DNA of 64,000 nucleotides, from positions 310,001-374,000 of the forward strand of contig NC_134677.1 of the NCBI RefSeq assembly GCF_024713945.1, written 5' to 3'. Shown here in pieces: positions 12,801 through 24,027 of this stretch. Every line of letters begins with the position of its first letter. The stretch's first letter is position 1. The notes below the pieces were generated by a model, which saw nothing but the letters and a program-made list of their open reading frames with translations, was not told where the DNA came from and searched no databases. The translations under genes and the position numbers were made by a program. Source of the stretch: Dermatophagoides farinae. Taxonomy: Eukaryota > Arthropoda > Arachnida > Sarcoptiformes > Pyroglyphidae.

Positions 12801-15308
12801 TCACATATATAAAAGAGTAAATGTTTGGGGAAAAGAAAGAGAAAAACGAAATGTTCATCACGCATAGAGAAAACAATCAAAAAAAAAAAAAAATTTGATG
12901 CTCATTTTCATTCAGTTTTTTTTATTGGTAAAAAAAAGGTGCACCCGATTTGTGGGGCTATCCAAAAAACAAGAAGAAAAAAAAAAATACAAGAAGTCAG
13001 AATGTTGATAATTGGTCTGTGCTTTGTTTGTTTGTTGATGATTAAAGTGACAATCGTTTGTCATTATAAATGTAATGTGTTTGTGTGTGTGTGTGTTTGC
13101 GTAGTAAAAAGAAAATCCAAATCAACATTTGAGAAGAAAAAAAAGATGAAGAAGCCATCAGTCAATTATTGTCGTTGTCGTTGTTTTTTTTATGTATGGT
13201 GCCTATCCTATTATTATTGATCATCATCATCATTATCATTATTATCCAATGTGGATGATGACAATTTTCAAAATGTTTAATTAGTAAGAATGGTGATGAT
13301 GATGATGATAAACCGGATGACAGATGGTGTTGTTGGTGCTGTTATTTCAAATTTTAACCATGAACAACAACCTTAGATTGAATGTAAATTATCGTCGTTT
13401 TTTTTCTTTATTGAATGTTTGAAAATTATAATTATTATTGATTGATTGATTATTAATCGTGAAGAATGAAAAATTAAAAAAAAACACATAACGTACATAT
13501 TCGATTTGTGTGTGTGTACGGTATTTATCGATAATGATGATTATAATTATATAAAAAAAAACCAAAAACCAGCTGTCATTCAACTATTCAGACGTTCGAC
13601 CTATGACACACACACACTCCTCAATATTATTGATCAACGATATAAATATTGAACTAAACAACGAACCAACAGTAGTAGTAGTAATAATGAGATGAATATC
13701 CTGAAAAAGAATGAATAAATTTCCGTATCCGGATTGTGTGTTGTGTTTATGCTGCAACGATCGATCCATTTTATTTTTTCTCTTTTTTTTGTACGTGTAA
13801 TATTCTCTTTCATTTGAATTGTTTGAAACAAAAACTCATCATCATTATTCTTGGATTGAAAAAGAAGAAAAATTTGATCCAGTATTCTCACCACCACCAC
13901 CACCACCAATGAACAACAAGTTACCTTGGTTACCCTACTCCTGTTATTATTATGTGACAAACAAAGCCAAGTTTTTGTTGTTTTTTTTTTTTGTTTCTTT
14001 TTGCATTTCATTTCATTTCGATTTCGATTCGGTTTTTGTCATTTTTTTTTGTTTGTTTGTTGTGTGTTTCATTTTGAGATTGAGAATAATAATAATAAAA
14101 AACGAATATAAATGTGTTTTTTTCTCCGGTTCGATGTGTGTGTGTGTGTGTGTGTTGCATGCATGGCCGTTTTATTCGATCGATTGATCGATCCGTCAAG
14201 TCATTTGATTCTGAATTTTTTTCTTTTTCTGTTGAACTGTTTTTTTTTTTTTGGTTGATTGTTCATTATATTTATTTCTTTTGGTTTTTTTTCACAAACC
14301 TATAATATGAATAGGAATGATTCGAATAAATTTTCTTTATTTTGAAAATGAGAGAAAAAACAAAAATTATATTTGTATTGTGTTGTTGTTGTGGAAATCG
14401 AAAAATTCAATTTTAATTATCGCCAATCATTTGTATAACGAACACACACATACACACACACACACAGGTAGTAGATTGGAAATTGGAATCAAAATGACGA
14501 TTCGTTTGTTGTTCTTTTTCTCTCTATCTCTTTTTTTTTTGGTTGATCACCATTACCTGATTGCTTGATTGGTCCATTGATTTGATTAGTGTGTGTGTGT
14601 GTGTGTATGTCATCTTATTCCAAGGTATGGTTTTTAATGTTTGTATTTCCATTTACGCTTTATCTAACAAACAAATGATGATTATTTATAATGAAAATTG
14701 TTTTAGAGTTTTATCATTAGTTTTTTTTTGTTTTTTTTTCTCTTGAATCCAAAAAAAAGAATGTGAATGAGAATGAAACATTATCAACATTCCGTCCATC
14801 GTCGTTGTCAGTCATTCATTCAGTATCCATGGTTCAGAGATCACCATACACACACACACACACAGAACCACACACCACTATTATATTATCATGATGATGA
14901 TGATGATTATGATGATCATCATCATCGTCAGTTTGTTAGTCAGCCATCCATCAATCGCAGAAGCGCATTCTTGCGTAAATTTTCGTCGCCTATGTATTCG
15001 TTTTTTTTTAATTTAGATACCTTTTTTTCCCTAGGTTTTAAAAATGAATTATTATAGACAATATATATATAGGTATATATTTACCATTGTGTATTTAGCT
15101 TATAGTTTTTTTTATATGATTTTTATTTTTTATTTTTTTTGTTGTTGTTGAAAAAGTTGATGAATTACGTAACAAACTTCCCCCCTTTCAGATAATAATA
15201 ATAATGACAACCATTTTTTTTGTGAACAAGAATAAGAGACATAGACCGAAACGGCCAGTGACCTTTTCCCTTTTTATCATCATTGTGTCCTTGGTCATCA
15301 TTATCATT

Positions 15309-15333
15309 ATCATCATCATCATCATCATCATCA
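15309..15333. repeat. (ATC)n trinucleotide microsatellite
   Basis: Uninterrupted ATC repeat; one of many short ATC/ATG arrays in the 7.3-18 kb region. Confidence 0.85.
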
Positions 15334-18009
15334 TTGATCGAATCCTATTCTCTTCTATCTATTTTGACCGATTGAAATCAATGAATGTTTTTTTTTCTTT
15401 TTTTTCTTCTTCATGGAAAAAAATCCATCGGTTTCGAATTTCATCCACCATTCGATTATTATTATTATTATTATTTGTCGCCAATAACAATTGAACCTTT
15501 CCACTATCAATTCATTAGCCAAGTGATGGATTTGTAAACACAGCAAGAGCGAGAGAGAGAGAGAAAGAGATATTTAACAAAAAGTCTGTAATACAACAAC
15601 TGTATGTAATCTGTTTTTTTTTCTTTTGTAAAAATTCGTCGTTTAAATTCATCATTTGTATTGGCTAGCCATATTCGAAAAGAAAAACCATTTAGTAGTC
15701 GGTGGAAAAAAAGAAAGAAAAAAAAGTTTATATTTTTTTTCATTCCACACAAACAAGAAGCGTTCAATCAAAGAATCATCATCATCATCATCGACAACAA
15801 CAACAACATATCATCGGTTTAATTTTTATTGCTGATTTATCGGCTGATTTGACGATGTTTTTTGTTTTTGTTTCATTTAATATTGAGAAGAACCACCACC
15901 AACAACAACAACATTATGAACTGTTTGCTGGTTGATTGAATGGTGCACAACCATCTTGATGATGATGATGATCTTGAATGAATGAAAAGAATCTTTTTTA
16001 AATGATCGTTTGTCATTACTACTTTTTTTCGATTGTGAATGAATGAATGAATGAATGATGATGATGATAGTTTATGATTAGTTGGTGATGACCATCATCA
16101 TCATCATCAATAATATCAACACTTTGCGACAGAGAAAAATTTTCGATCTAATTACAATGATGATGATGATGATGATGTGTGTGTGTGTGTGTAAGTTTAA
16201 TTCGAATTTAATTGGAAACTATCAATGTTTTCTGGTCATTTGATTATAATTATTTATTATTGAAAACATTTAATATGTCTGTGTGTAGTAATTTGAAAAC
16301 AGTTAAATTGTCGACGGTTTTTTTGTGTGTATGTCGTTCCTCGCTATTCACATAATCATCATCATCATCATCATTATGATGATCATTTGATCAGATGTAA
16401 TGGTTGTTGTCGTTGTCGTCGTCATAAGCTGTTTCAATAAAAATAAAACAATCTCTCATTCTCTTTGTTTTGTTTTGTTTTTATTTTTTATTTTGTTTGT
16501 TTGTTAAAATCAATTGATAATTTTTTTTTTGTATACTGGGCTTAACCCTTAAAATTTTTTTTTTTGTTTTTTGTGTCCAGGTTGCTAGTTATTTAGACAA
16601 GTGAAGCGAATAAAATATGTGTGTATGTTTTGTGTGTTTGTTTGTGAATAGGTTTTCTATTTGTTTTTTGTTTTTGTTTGTTTGATAATCTCTGTATAAA
16701 TAAATAGGCTATACATACACAACAATATTGTCATACCATATGAATTCATCATCATGTACGTTGTTTGTGGATCGAACATCATGTGACTCATTATTCGTAC
16801 AAGTCTTCCTGATCATCACATTTAAAACATTAACTTGTCGAGCGTATATGATGATTTCTGGTTGACTGGTCAATGGTGAATTATCTCACCAGTACATTTT
16901 TTTTTGCATTACATGCCTGTTGCATAATGTCAACCATTATTATTAGCTGATGATGATATGGTTAAAATAATAATTGCTGATTATGGCCATATCGTGTCTT
17001 TGAACAACAACGATGATGATGAAAACTTTTGTTTTTCTATACGGACGTTAAGTACAAAAAAAAAGAGTGATCATTTTGGACCATTATCGTCATCATGTTC
17101 ATCAAAAAAAAGAAATGGTCTAATTGCATTGCATTTGTAGTGTTTGTAAAATCATCAAAATCATGACATCTACATCTATATGTGTGTATTTTTTCAGTCT
17201 AAAGTTTAAGTCAAAGAGAAAAAAATTTTTTCTTGCTTTTTTCCAAACTGTTGTTTTTTTTTTTCTGTCTATTTTGTATTGTTATTGTTTTGAACTTGAT
17301 TTTGTTTTTTTTTTGTTTTTGTTGTTATCTATAATCATCAATGATACACTAGATTGATTTGTATTTGTGTATGTGTGTGTGTGTGGTGCCTCAAAATATT
17401 ATTATTGAACAAGATTCAAATTATTAAAAAAAATGTCCATGTCCATTTCTTTTTTTTTATATCATTTCATAACCACAACAACAGGCTATCCATTTTCATC
17501 ATTATATTCAGATCACTTGATGATGGTAATGGTAATCGTTGCGTGATTTTGTTTCTTCATCATCATCACCACCGCCGCTGCCGTCGCCACCACTATTCGG
17601 ACAACGATGAATCGATGGATTATTTTTTTTTGTCTGATTCTTCAAATCATCATATACACACACACACATCCTATGGCGATATTTAGATAAGAACATTGCC
17701 GATAATTTGTTATGCAACTTGTATGATGATGATGATCGTCTATTTTTGGCTGATTCTTTATTTTGATCATTCAACATAATCATCATTTTCATCAATTCCG
17801 CCGGTGGTTTCAATTCATCATTCAATTCAATGTTTTTGGATGATGATGATGATGATGAAAACATCTATATAGCCGCGCAAATGACACCATCTAATATCTT
17901 CACTACACACATATATCAGGTAATGATCATTATCATACACACACACACACGCACACACAATTGAACGACAATGATGACGACCACGAACACAACATTTAGT
18001 TTATTGACA

Positions 18010-18130
18010 TGGTCTTTCTTAATGGCACTAGAAGAATTCACGGCTATTGTTCAATTCATTTCATGAAAAATGAAAAGAAAAAAAAATTTAAATAATGTTC
18101 CGTGGCTTCTTTAGTGCTTTGAAGAACGGC
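18010..18130 (+). ncRNA. mir-263a: microRNA hairpin, miR-263a (miR-183 family)
   Basis: The 5' arm at 18021-18043 begins AAUGGCACUAGAAGAAUUCA and continues CGG. This is the arthropod miR-263a sequence (seed AUGGCAC) with one internal base that differs from the form I remember from insects. The opposite arm, around 18100-18122 (CGTGGCTTCTTTAGTGCTTT), folds back on it: GGCACTAGAAGAATTCACGG pairs with the 3' arm with a few G-U and mismatched positions. The loop is rather long (about 55 nt, AT-rich). Strand is set by the identity of the mature sequence. In Drosophila miR-263a/b protect sensory organ cells from apoptosis. First of three related hairpins within 540 bp. Confidence 0.88.
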
Positions 18131-18231
18131 TATCGATATGTCTACCTTTCTTTCATTCTATCATCATCATCATCATTAGATGATCGCTTTCTTCTCTATA
18201 CTGCAAACATTTCATTTTTTTCAAATTTCTA

Positions 18232-18362
18232 AATAGTGCATTTTCCTTGGCACTGGAAGAGTTCGCCACTTTTGACCAGATAAAAAAAAATAATCAAATA
18301 TAAAAAAATGAAAAAAAAACTGAATTGGGTGGATTCTTGAGTGCCAAAGAAAATGCATTTCA
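18232..18362 (+). ncRNA. mir-263b: microRNA hairpin, miR-263b (miR-183 family)
   Basis: The 5' arm at 18246-18268 begins CUUGGCACUGGAAGAGUUCG, seed UUGGCAC, as in miR-263b. The 3' arm (GTGGATTCTTGAGTGCCAAA, about 18330-18349) is complementary. The pairing extends outward through GTGCATTTTC (18237-18246) against GAAAATGCATTT, giving a long stem typical of a Drosha substrate. The loop is mainly poly-A/T (about 18270-18325). Confidence 0.88.
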
Positions 18363-18435
18363 TCAATCATTCAATCGTACAATATTCCTGTGTTTCCTGT
18401 TATTCAATAATTTTTTTTTCTTTTAGCCAAAGTCT

Positions 18436-18546
18436 TTGCACAAAATTTTGGCACTGGCACATTTTTGTGTGGAAATAATTTCCGAATTTATTTTTTTTAA
18501 AAAATGTTAATTGCACAAGAATTGTGAAAGTGTCAATTATTGTGTT
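18436..18546 (+). ncRNA. mir-96: microRNA hairpin, miR-96-like (miR-183/96 family)
   Basis: The 5' arm at 18447-18469 reads UUUGGCACUGGCACAUUUUU then GUG. That matches animal miR-96 (seed UUGGCAC, with the characteristic GCACAUUUUUG 3' half). The 3' arm at about 18513-18543 (CACAAGAATTGTGAAAGTGT) pairs back over about 25 bp: CACAAAATTTTGGCAC with GTGTCAATTATTGTG. It ends only about 50 bp before the IFT122 stop codon, which is on the opposite strand. Confidence 0.87.
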
Positions 18547-18597
18547 TAAAGAGAAATTTCATCATTTATTTAATAATCAATTTCATTTTGAATTATT

Positions 18598-21500
18598 TTA
18601 ATCAAATTTTTTTTGTCTACAGAAGAGACAATTTCCATTTTTTAGAATTTGAAATTCATATTCATCATTGTAGAAAAACTGTGGGAAAATTTATATTGTT
18701 AAATTTTGATATAAAAGATTGATATAAACAAACCTTATGACAGAATGGACAAGCAACGATTCCAATTTCGGGCATCATATTCAAATAATAATGATTTCGA
18801 TCTGAAACATTATCCTGTACAATGATGACATTTGAATGATTCAATTGATCAAGATATTTTTCATTCAAAATGGCCACATTCGTTTCGGGATTGATTTCAT
18901 CGCCAAAATTAATGGTCAGTTGTTCAGATTCAGTTTTTTCATTCAATAATAAATCATTGGTGAACACTTCAGAATCGTTTACCAATGATGTTCGTCGTCG
19001 TGGTGATTGTCGTTGGTCGAATGATGATTTTTTATCGCCACCATCATCATTATCATCACTATTTGAATCCAATATTTTCTGGAAATTTTCCTCTGAAATA
19101 TTGATTTCAAATTCAACTAACGGTAAGATATCTATTCATTATCAATTTAAAATTATTAATCAATTTTTTTCATAGAATCCCAAACAAACAAACAAACCGA
19201 ATGAATAGAATGAATGTATAAATCTATGATCACAATTGACACAACGATTCAATTTACCATTGATCAATGAATATTGTGATGAACAACGATAACAGAATAG
19301 TGACAATTCTTCTGCATCAACGAATGGTTTTGTACGAATTTCAATGCTACCAATTTGAATCGATTCCGATAGTTTATCCGGTAATCGAAGATTATTCAAT
19401 TTTTTATATGCAATTCTAACCAATTTATAATGGCCCAATGTTTTGCCCAATTTAGCCAATGCAAATAGAATGTACCTGGTGAAATAATATTGTAAATAAT
19501 AAAATGAATTTTTGTCGTTAAATCCATTTGATTTGATTTTTTTGAAAATGAATAAAATATATAATACACATACGGCATTGAAACAGCTTGTGGTAATAGA
19601 TCTCCATCTATGTATTGGAATAGAAATAAAGCCGAATTGAAAAGGATTTCAGCATAAACCGATGTGAATGGTTCTTCCTTGTATTGTAATTGAAATTGAA
19701 CAAAAAAAAACAAAAAAAAAAACAACAACAATCCGATTGTGAATAAACCGCCAACAAAATCATCACTATTATTATACATACGATATATTTGTAAATATAT
19801 TGATATGCATGATAGATTTCGGCTTGTTCATGTAATTTTTGCCAATCATTCATTTCGATTTTCCTCTTGTTGTTGTTACTGTTATTGTTGTTGTTGTTTT
19901 GTTGTTCATCATCATTTTGTTGGTCATTGTAAATCTGATTACAATGATTGGCCAAAAGCCATGAATAATAACTTGCATCATTGAAACGATTTTCAATTAT
20001 TGAATTTTTCAATAAACGTTCCAATACTTGTTTGGATTCCTGATATTTTCCTGATTCATAGAATGCTTTTTGTGCTTCAGCAAATCGATCATTTTCAGCC
20101 AACCACATTGCATATGGAAAATAAATTTCTTGTTTCATTAATGGTATATCGTTACAAATTTTCAATGCTTCTTCCCATTGATTATTGTGTATATAGGTAA
20201 GTGCTAAACTTTTGAAATCACCAATCTTACGATAAATTTGTATGGCATTCACATAATCTTGTTTGTTTAGAAAACTTTCGGCAATTAAATTTAATAATTT
20301 AATTTCACCTTTATCGATTTGTTCGGCAAATGATACGATACTGTTTGAATTCAATCGAATTAACTGAGTAATTCCTTCATCTGAAATTGATTTTTTTTTT
20401 ACTAACCTGTTGGCATCACTTTTTGAAATTATTTCAAATGCTTTTTCATAATCACCTTTTGCAATGCAAACTTTACTCAATGTTTGTAAATCATTGAAAG
20501 CATTGTTGTTACTGGATTGTTGTCGTCTTTGTTGTTGTTGTTGTTGTTGATTGGTGAAATTGTCCGCTGTTGCTACTGATAATGATGAAACCTGTTGATT
20601 TTGATGATTTTCATATTCTTTAGCCTGATCATACATTTGAAGATCGGTAAACATTTCCCATGCTAAATGTAGTGCATTGATCTTTTTATATAATTTTGCC
20701 GATTCAGCAAACAGTCCTTTATATGCTAGATATTTAGCCAATAATAATTGTTTTCGATTCTCATTCGATATCGAATCCGTTTGTTGAAAATACGAATACA
20801 ACAATTCATTATATGGCCAATCATTGTTTCGTTGGAAACATTTTCGTGCAATTGAAAATTCACATTTATTCATAGCCTGATTTGTTAACATTTGCCAATC
20901 TTCATATGTCACATTCAAACATGCTATTCGGTATGCTTCACTAATTTTTTTTTGTTTCAAAACATAAATAATACATCTGTCAATCGGATAAATGATTGAA
21001 TGAAACATACGTGAATTTATTCAGCTGAATATAATGCAATAATATCCTGGAATAGGCAATTTCATGGCAAATAATTTTCATATCATTGTATTGTAGATAG
21101 ATTTTATTGCCCGAATATCCAATTACATTTGCCTAGAGTAAAAAAGAAGCAAAGTATTCATTAAATAACACCATTTGTCACAATAACAAAATCTTACCTG
21201 ATCGGAAAACTCGATTGTTTGCATAGGAATATTTGCCATTTTAATTGCTACAAATCCAGATCCAGCAAAACAAAGCAAATCATCGAAACGGCTATTCCAA
21301 ACAACACTTTTTACGCTTGGTTCCTGTATTCGCAACATGGTAAAGGGTGGCATATATTATTTTTTTTGTGAACAAAAAGATGATTATCGTCATATTGAAC
21401 AAAAATAAAAACCTCAAATATAAGTTGTTTGTTACGTAAATCATACACCAAACAATTATTTTTATCATCAATGATGGCAACTTTTTGTCGTTTCATGCTG

Positions 21501-23311
21501 ACATCAATATATTGAATCGGATTACCAATTTTAATCAGCTCAACCGGTATAATATTCGATATGAAAATCATCAATACTTGGCCATCTTTAAGACCGATCA
21601 ATAATGATTCTTTGGCAGGTACACCACCGATTGTTTTCAAATATTTAATGGATGATTTAAAATTCCATTCTTTTTCCAATTTTCCGTTGAAATTTAATGA
21701 TTGTATTACATTCTCATCGCGAACGATAATCAGATTCGATGAACATAACCTGATCATTGTACAATCATTGATCGTTTCTGTATTGATTTTCTCTTTGATA
21801 CGATAATTTAGTTTTCCTTCATTGTTGCATTCATAAAGAACTATACGTTTTGCTAGTTGAATCTATAGATTGTGAAATAACATGTAGTAATAACGAAATG
21901 AAATGACATGGAAACTTACAGCCAATAATGTCTTATAAATAGCAATCTTTTTCACCAAATCTCTACATTTGATAAGTGCTATGAAATGTGGGAAATGAGA
22001 GAATTTTTTTCTTAAAAAAAGAATTGAATTATGTAATGATTCATACTTTTTTCATTCGTATTCAATTGATGGACTAGAACATCCGTCATTGATGAATGAC
22101 GATATGCATAAAGTTGTTCATGTAAACATTGTACGGTCATTGTTGATATTTGATACATTGATAGAGTACCATCTTGACAGCCGATTGCCTTTCGGGAAAA
22201 AAAATCAAACAAAAAATAAATAATTGATTCAATCACTAATCATACCATTCGATTTCCATGAGCTTTACAGCACCATATCCACGATTCTTTTGTGGTAATT
22301 GTATCGAGAGCGATTCCTTCGACCGTATAAACGATCACCTGTTTATTTGTGCCACCGATAAGAAAAAATTCATTTCCCAATAATGATGATATGAATAGTG
22401 GATCATAACCAATGTTTCGTTCCTGAACATTCTGTTGTTTCAGAAAAAAAAACATTCGATTGATTCATTAGTTATCAAACCATAAAAAAAGATAAAAAAC
22501 CTGATTGCCATCCACATCATATATGGAAATGCTTTTGGTTGACCAATCCACTACTGATAATCTATCTTCCATTTTTTCATCATTTGTTTTGAAAAACAGT
22601 ACACCCCAGATGGCATTTTTGCGTTCAATTTTCATTTTTTCATCACCATTCTATCAATTTGGAATAAATAATAATTTTTTTTTAAAGAAAATCAACAAAT
22701 CTTACTTTGAATCTGATCGAAATGTGACCGGAATTGAATCCAAGTGCAAATATGATACCATCTTCATTCCAACAGCAACAATTGATTGGACTTGTTACTT
22801 TAATTTTCGTAACATTTTTCTGTTCCGGTGACCAAAGACCAAAATCTGATGATGTACAACTTAATAATTGATATGATGTTGGATTATATTGTACACATCG
22901 AACCGAATCATTATGTCTGCGCGAGAATGAATCAATGAGATGAGAGAATGAAACACACAAGTCACTTACGAATATTTAAGAATGCCTTCCATTTTCGATG
23001 TCCATATAATCACTTGTTTATCAGCTGATCCGGTTGCAAAACGTTTACCATCATGTGCATAGCATATACAATAAACATTATCTTTATGGCCTTTCAATGA
23101 TTCTATCAATGATTTTTTTAAAATATCATAAACATAGATTTTTTGATCAGCTACAGCCAATAATAAATTTCCATCCGGTGAAATGGCTAAATCATAGATG
23201 CTAAAAATGAAAATAAAAATTCAATTCTTCAACATTCATCATTACAACTTACCATAGTGGTTGATTATCTTTATCTTTTAACTGATATTGCCACAATAGA
23301 TTTGATTTCAT
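18598..23311 (-). CDS. IFT122: Intraflagellar transport protein 122 (IFT122/WDR10), IFT-A subunit
   Basis: Fifteen minus-strand exons: 23311-23253, 23200-22970, 22916-22706, 22650-22501, 22431-22246, 22188-22047, 21978-21920, 21862-21413, 21323-21198, 21132-21011, 20976-19782, 19677-19574, 19475-19198, 19116-18734, 18678-18598 (3777 nt, 1258 aa; human about 1240). The N-terminus is a WD40 propeller ([30 protein letters not shown]). Next come the conserved [18 protein letters not shown] segment and an alpha-solenoid of TPR-like repeats ([20 protein letters not shown]). The end carries cysteine pairs ([20 protein letters not shown] and CPFCHK...GNCLFCRQ). IFT-A drives retrograde transport and membrane-protein entry in cilia. 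In an arthropod it should act in ciliated sensory neurons. The last 81-nt exon was found by homology and is easily missed. Confidence 0.95.
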
Positions 23312-23507
23312 TTTTTTTAGAAAACAATTTAAATTGATTGAATAACATCAAAAATTGAATGTTGTGGTTTGTTTTTGAATTTTTTTTTATTATTATGACA
23401 AATAAATATCCACAATAGCAACCAGGAAAGGTTGCCATGACGGTTACTAACAACATTTGACAAAAAAAAACAAAACTTTTCAAAAAAAAAAATTCACATA
23501 CAAATTG

Positions 23508-23873
23508 TTACAATTTTGGCCGCATTTTTCGCATTGATCCCATCGGTAGATGATAAGGTCGTTCATATGGTATACCATAATGTTGAGATACTTGAAGCCA
23601 TTTATTCATTTCATTCAATCGTTTCATCATCTGTTGATTATTGTCATTGTTTTGTATTGTTTGTAATTCTTTGACCATTTGACGAGCCATCGTTTTGATG
23701 AACTGGATTTCAATTTCAGTATTGGATTCATTTTTTGCTTTCCAATTTTTTGTCATTCGTATTACGGATCGATAGAAATTGAATATTTCCTTTCGGATAT
23801 TTGCCGCCATTGTTATTGATGATAGATTGTAGGAAAATTTTCCAATGGTTTGTTGCCGTAAAGTTGTTGTCAT
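23508..23873 (-). CDS. LYRM1: LYR motif-containing protein 1-like
   Basis: Single-exon ORF, 121 aa from the first ATG (MTTTLRQQ). A second in-frame ATG (23810, MAANIRKEIFNFYRSV) starts exactly where typical LYRM1 begins and may be the main start. The region NFYRSVIRMTKNW is a variant LYR tripeptide (FYR). The C-terminal block HYGIPYERPYHLPMGSMRK matches the LYRM1-specific tail (Y.IPY.RP.HLP). LYR proteins usually work with mitochondrial acyl carrier protein in assembly of respiratory or Fe-S components; the precise role of LYRM1 is poorly defined. It lies about 200 bp upstream of IFT122 on the same strand and 154 bp from divergent SIL1. Confidence 0.8.
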   Translation of the reverse strand: MTTTLRQQTIGKFSYNLSSITMAANIRKEIFNFYRSVIRMTKNWKAKNESNTEIEIQFIKTMARQMVKELQTIQNNDNNQQMMKRLNEMNKWLQVSQHYGIPYERPYHLPMGSMRKMRPKL

Positions 23874-24027
23874 CAATCAATCCAATTGACCGGGCCAATA
23901 CAAATTGGTTGTAAAAATTCTCGCAAGAGAATGCAACAGAGAAAAAAAATCACATGATTGACTTTTTCATAATGGACGTTTTTTTCAATGAAAACATTTT
24001 GTTTGTTTGTTATTTTTTGTGGAAAAG
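23874..24027. promoter_or_regulatory. Short divergent LYRM1/SIL1 promoter
   Basis: Only 154 bp separate the divergent start codons, so promoter elements and both leaders must lie here or within the first codons. No clear TATA box or other factor site can be named. Confidence 0.5.

Larger units (their letters stand above)
7334..18009. other. 10.7 kb region without recognisable protein-coding genes
   Basis: Dense AT-rich simple sequence: ATC/ATG, CA/TG, CT, TTTG and poly-T/A runs. All open frames I examined are either translations of these repeats (poly-Ile, poly-His, CVCVCV-type) or lack any family resemblance. It probably holds the RBM5/10 3' UTR at the left and the primary transcript and promoter of the microRNA cluster at the right. 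I see no tRNA, rRNA or transposon here by eye. One minus-strand stretch near 17690-17864 looks less repetitive (see findings). Confidence 0.6.

Noticed and set aside
13819-14187. Open frames with Phe/Val/Cys-rich or His-rich translations throughout 7.3-18 kb
   Set aside because: They are translations of TTTG, GTGT and ATC repeats, lack codon structure and resemble no family.
20395-20425. Tiny 26-nt intron in IFT122 exon 11 (GTTAGT...TTTCAG)
   Set aside because: Far shorter than any intron here; the exon stays in frame without removing it.
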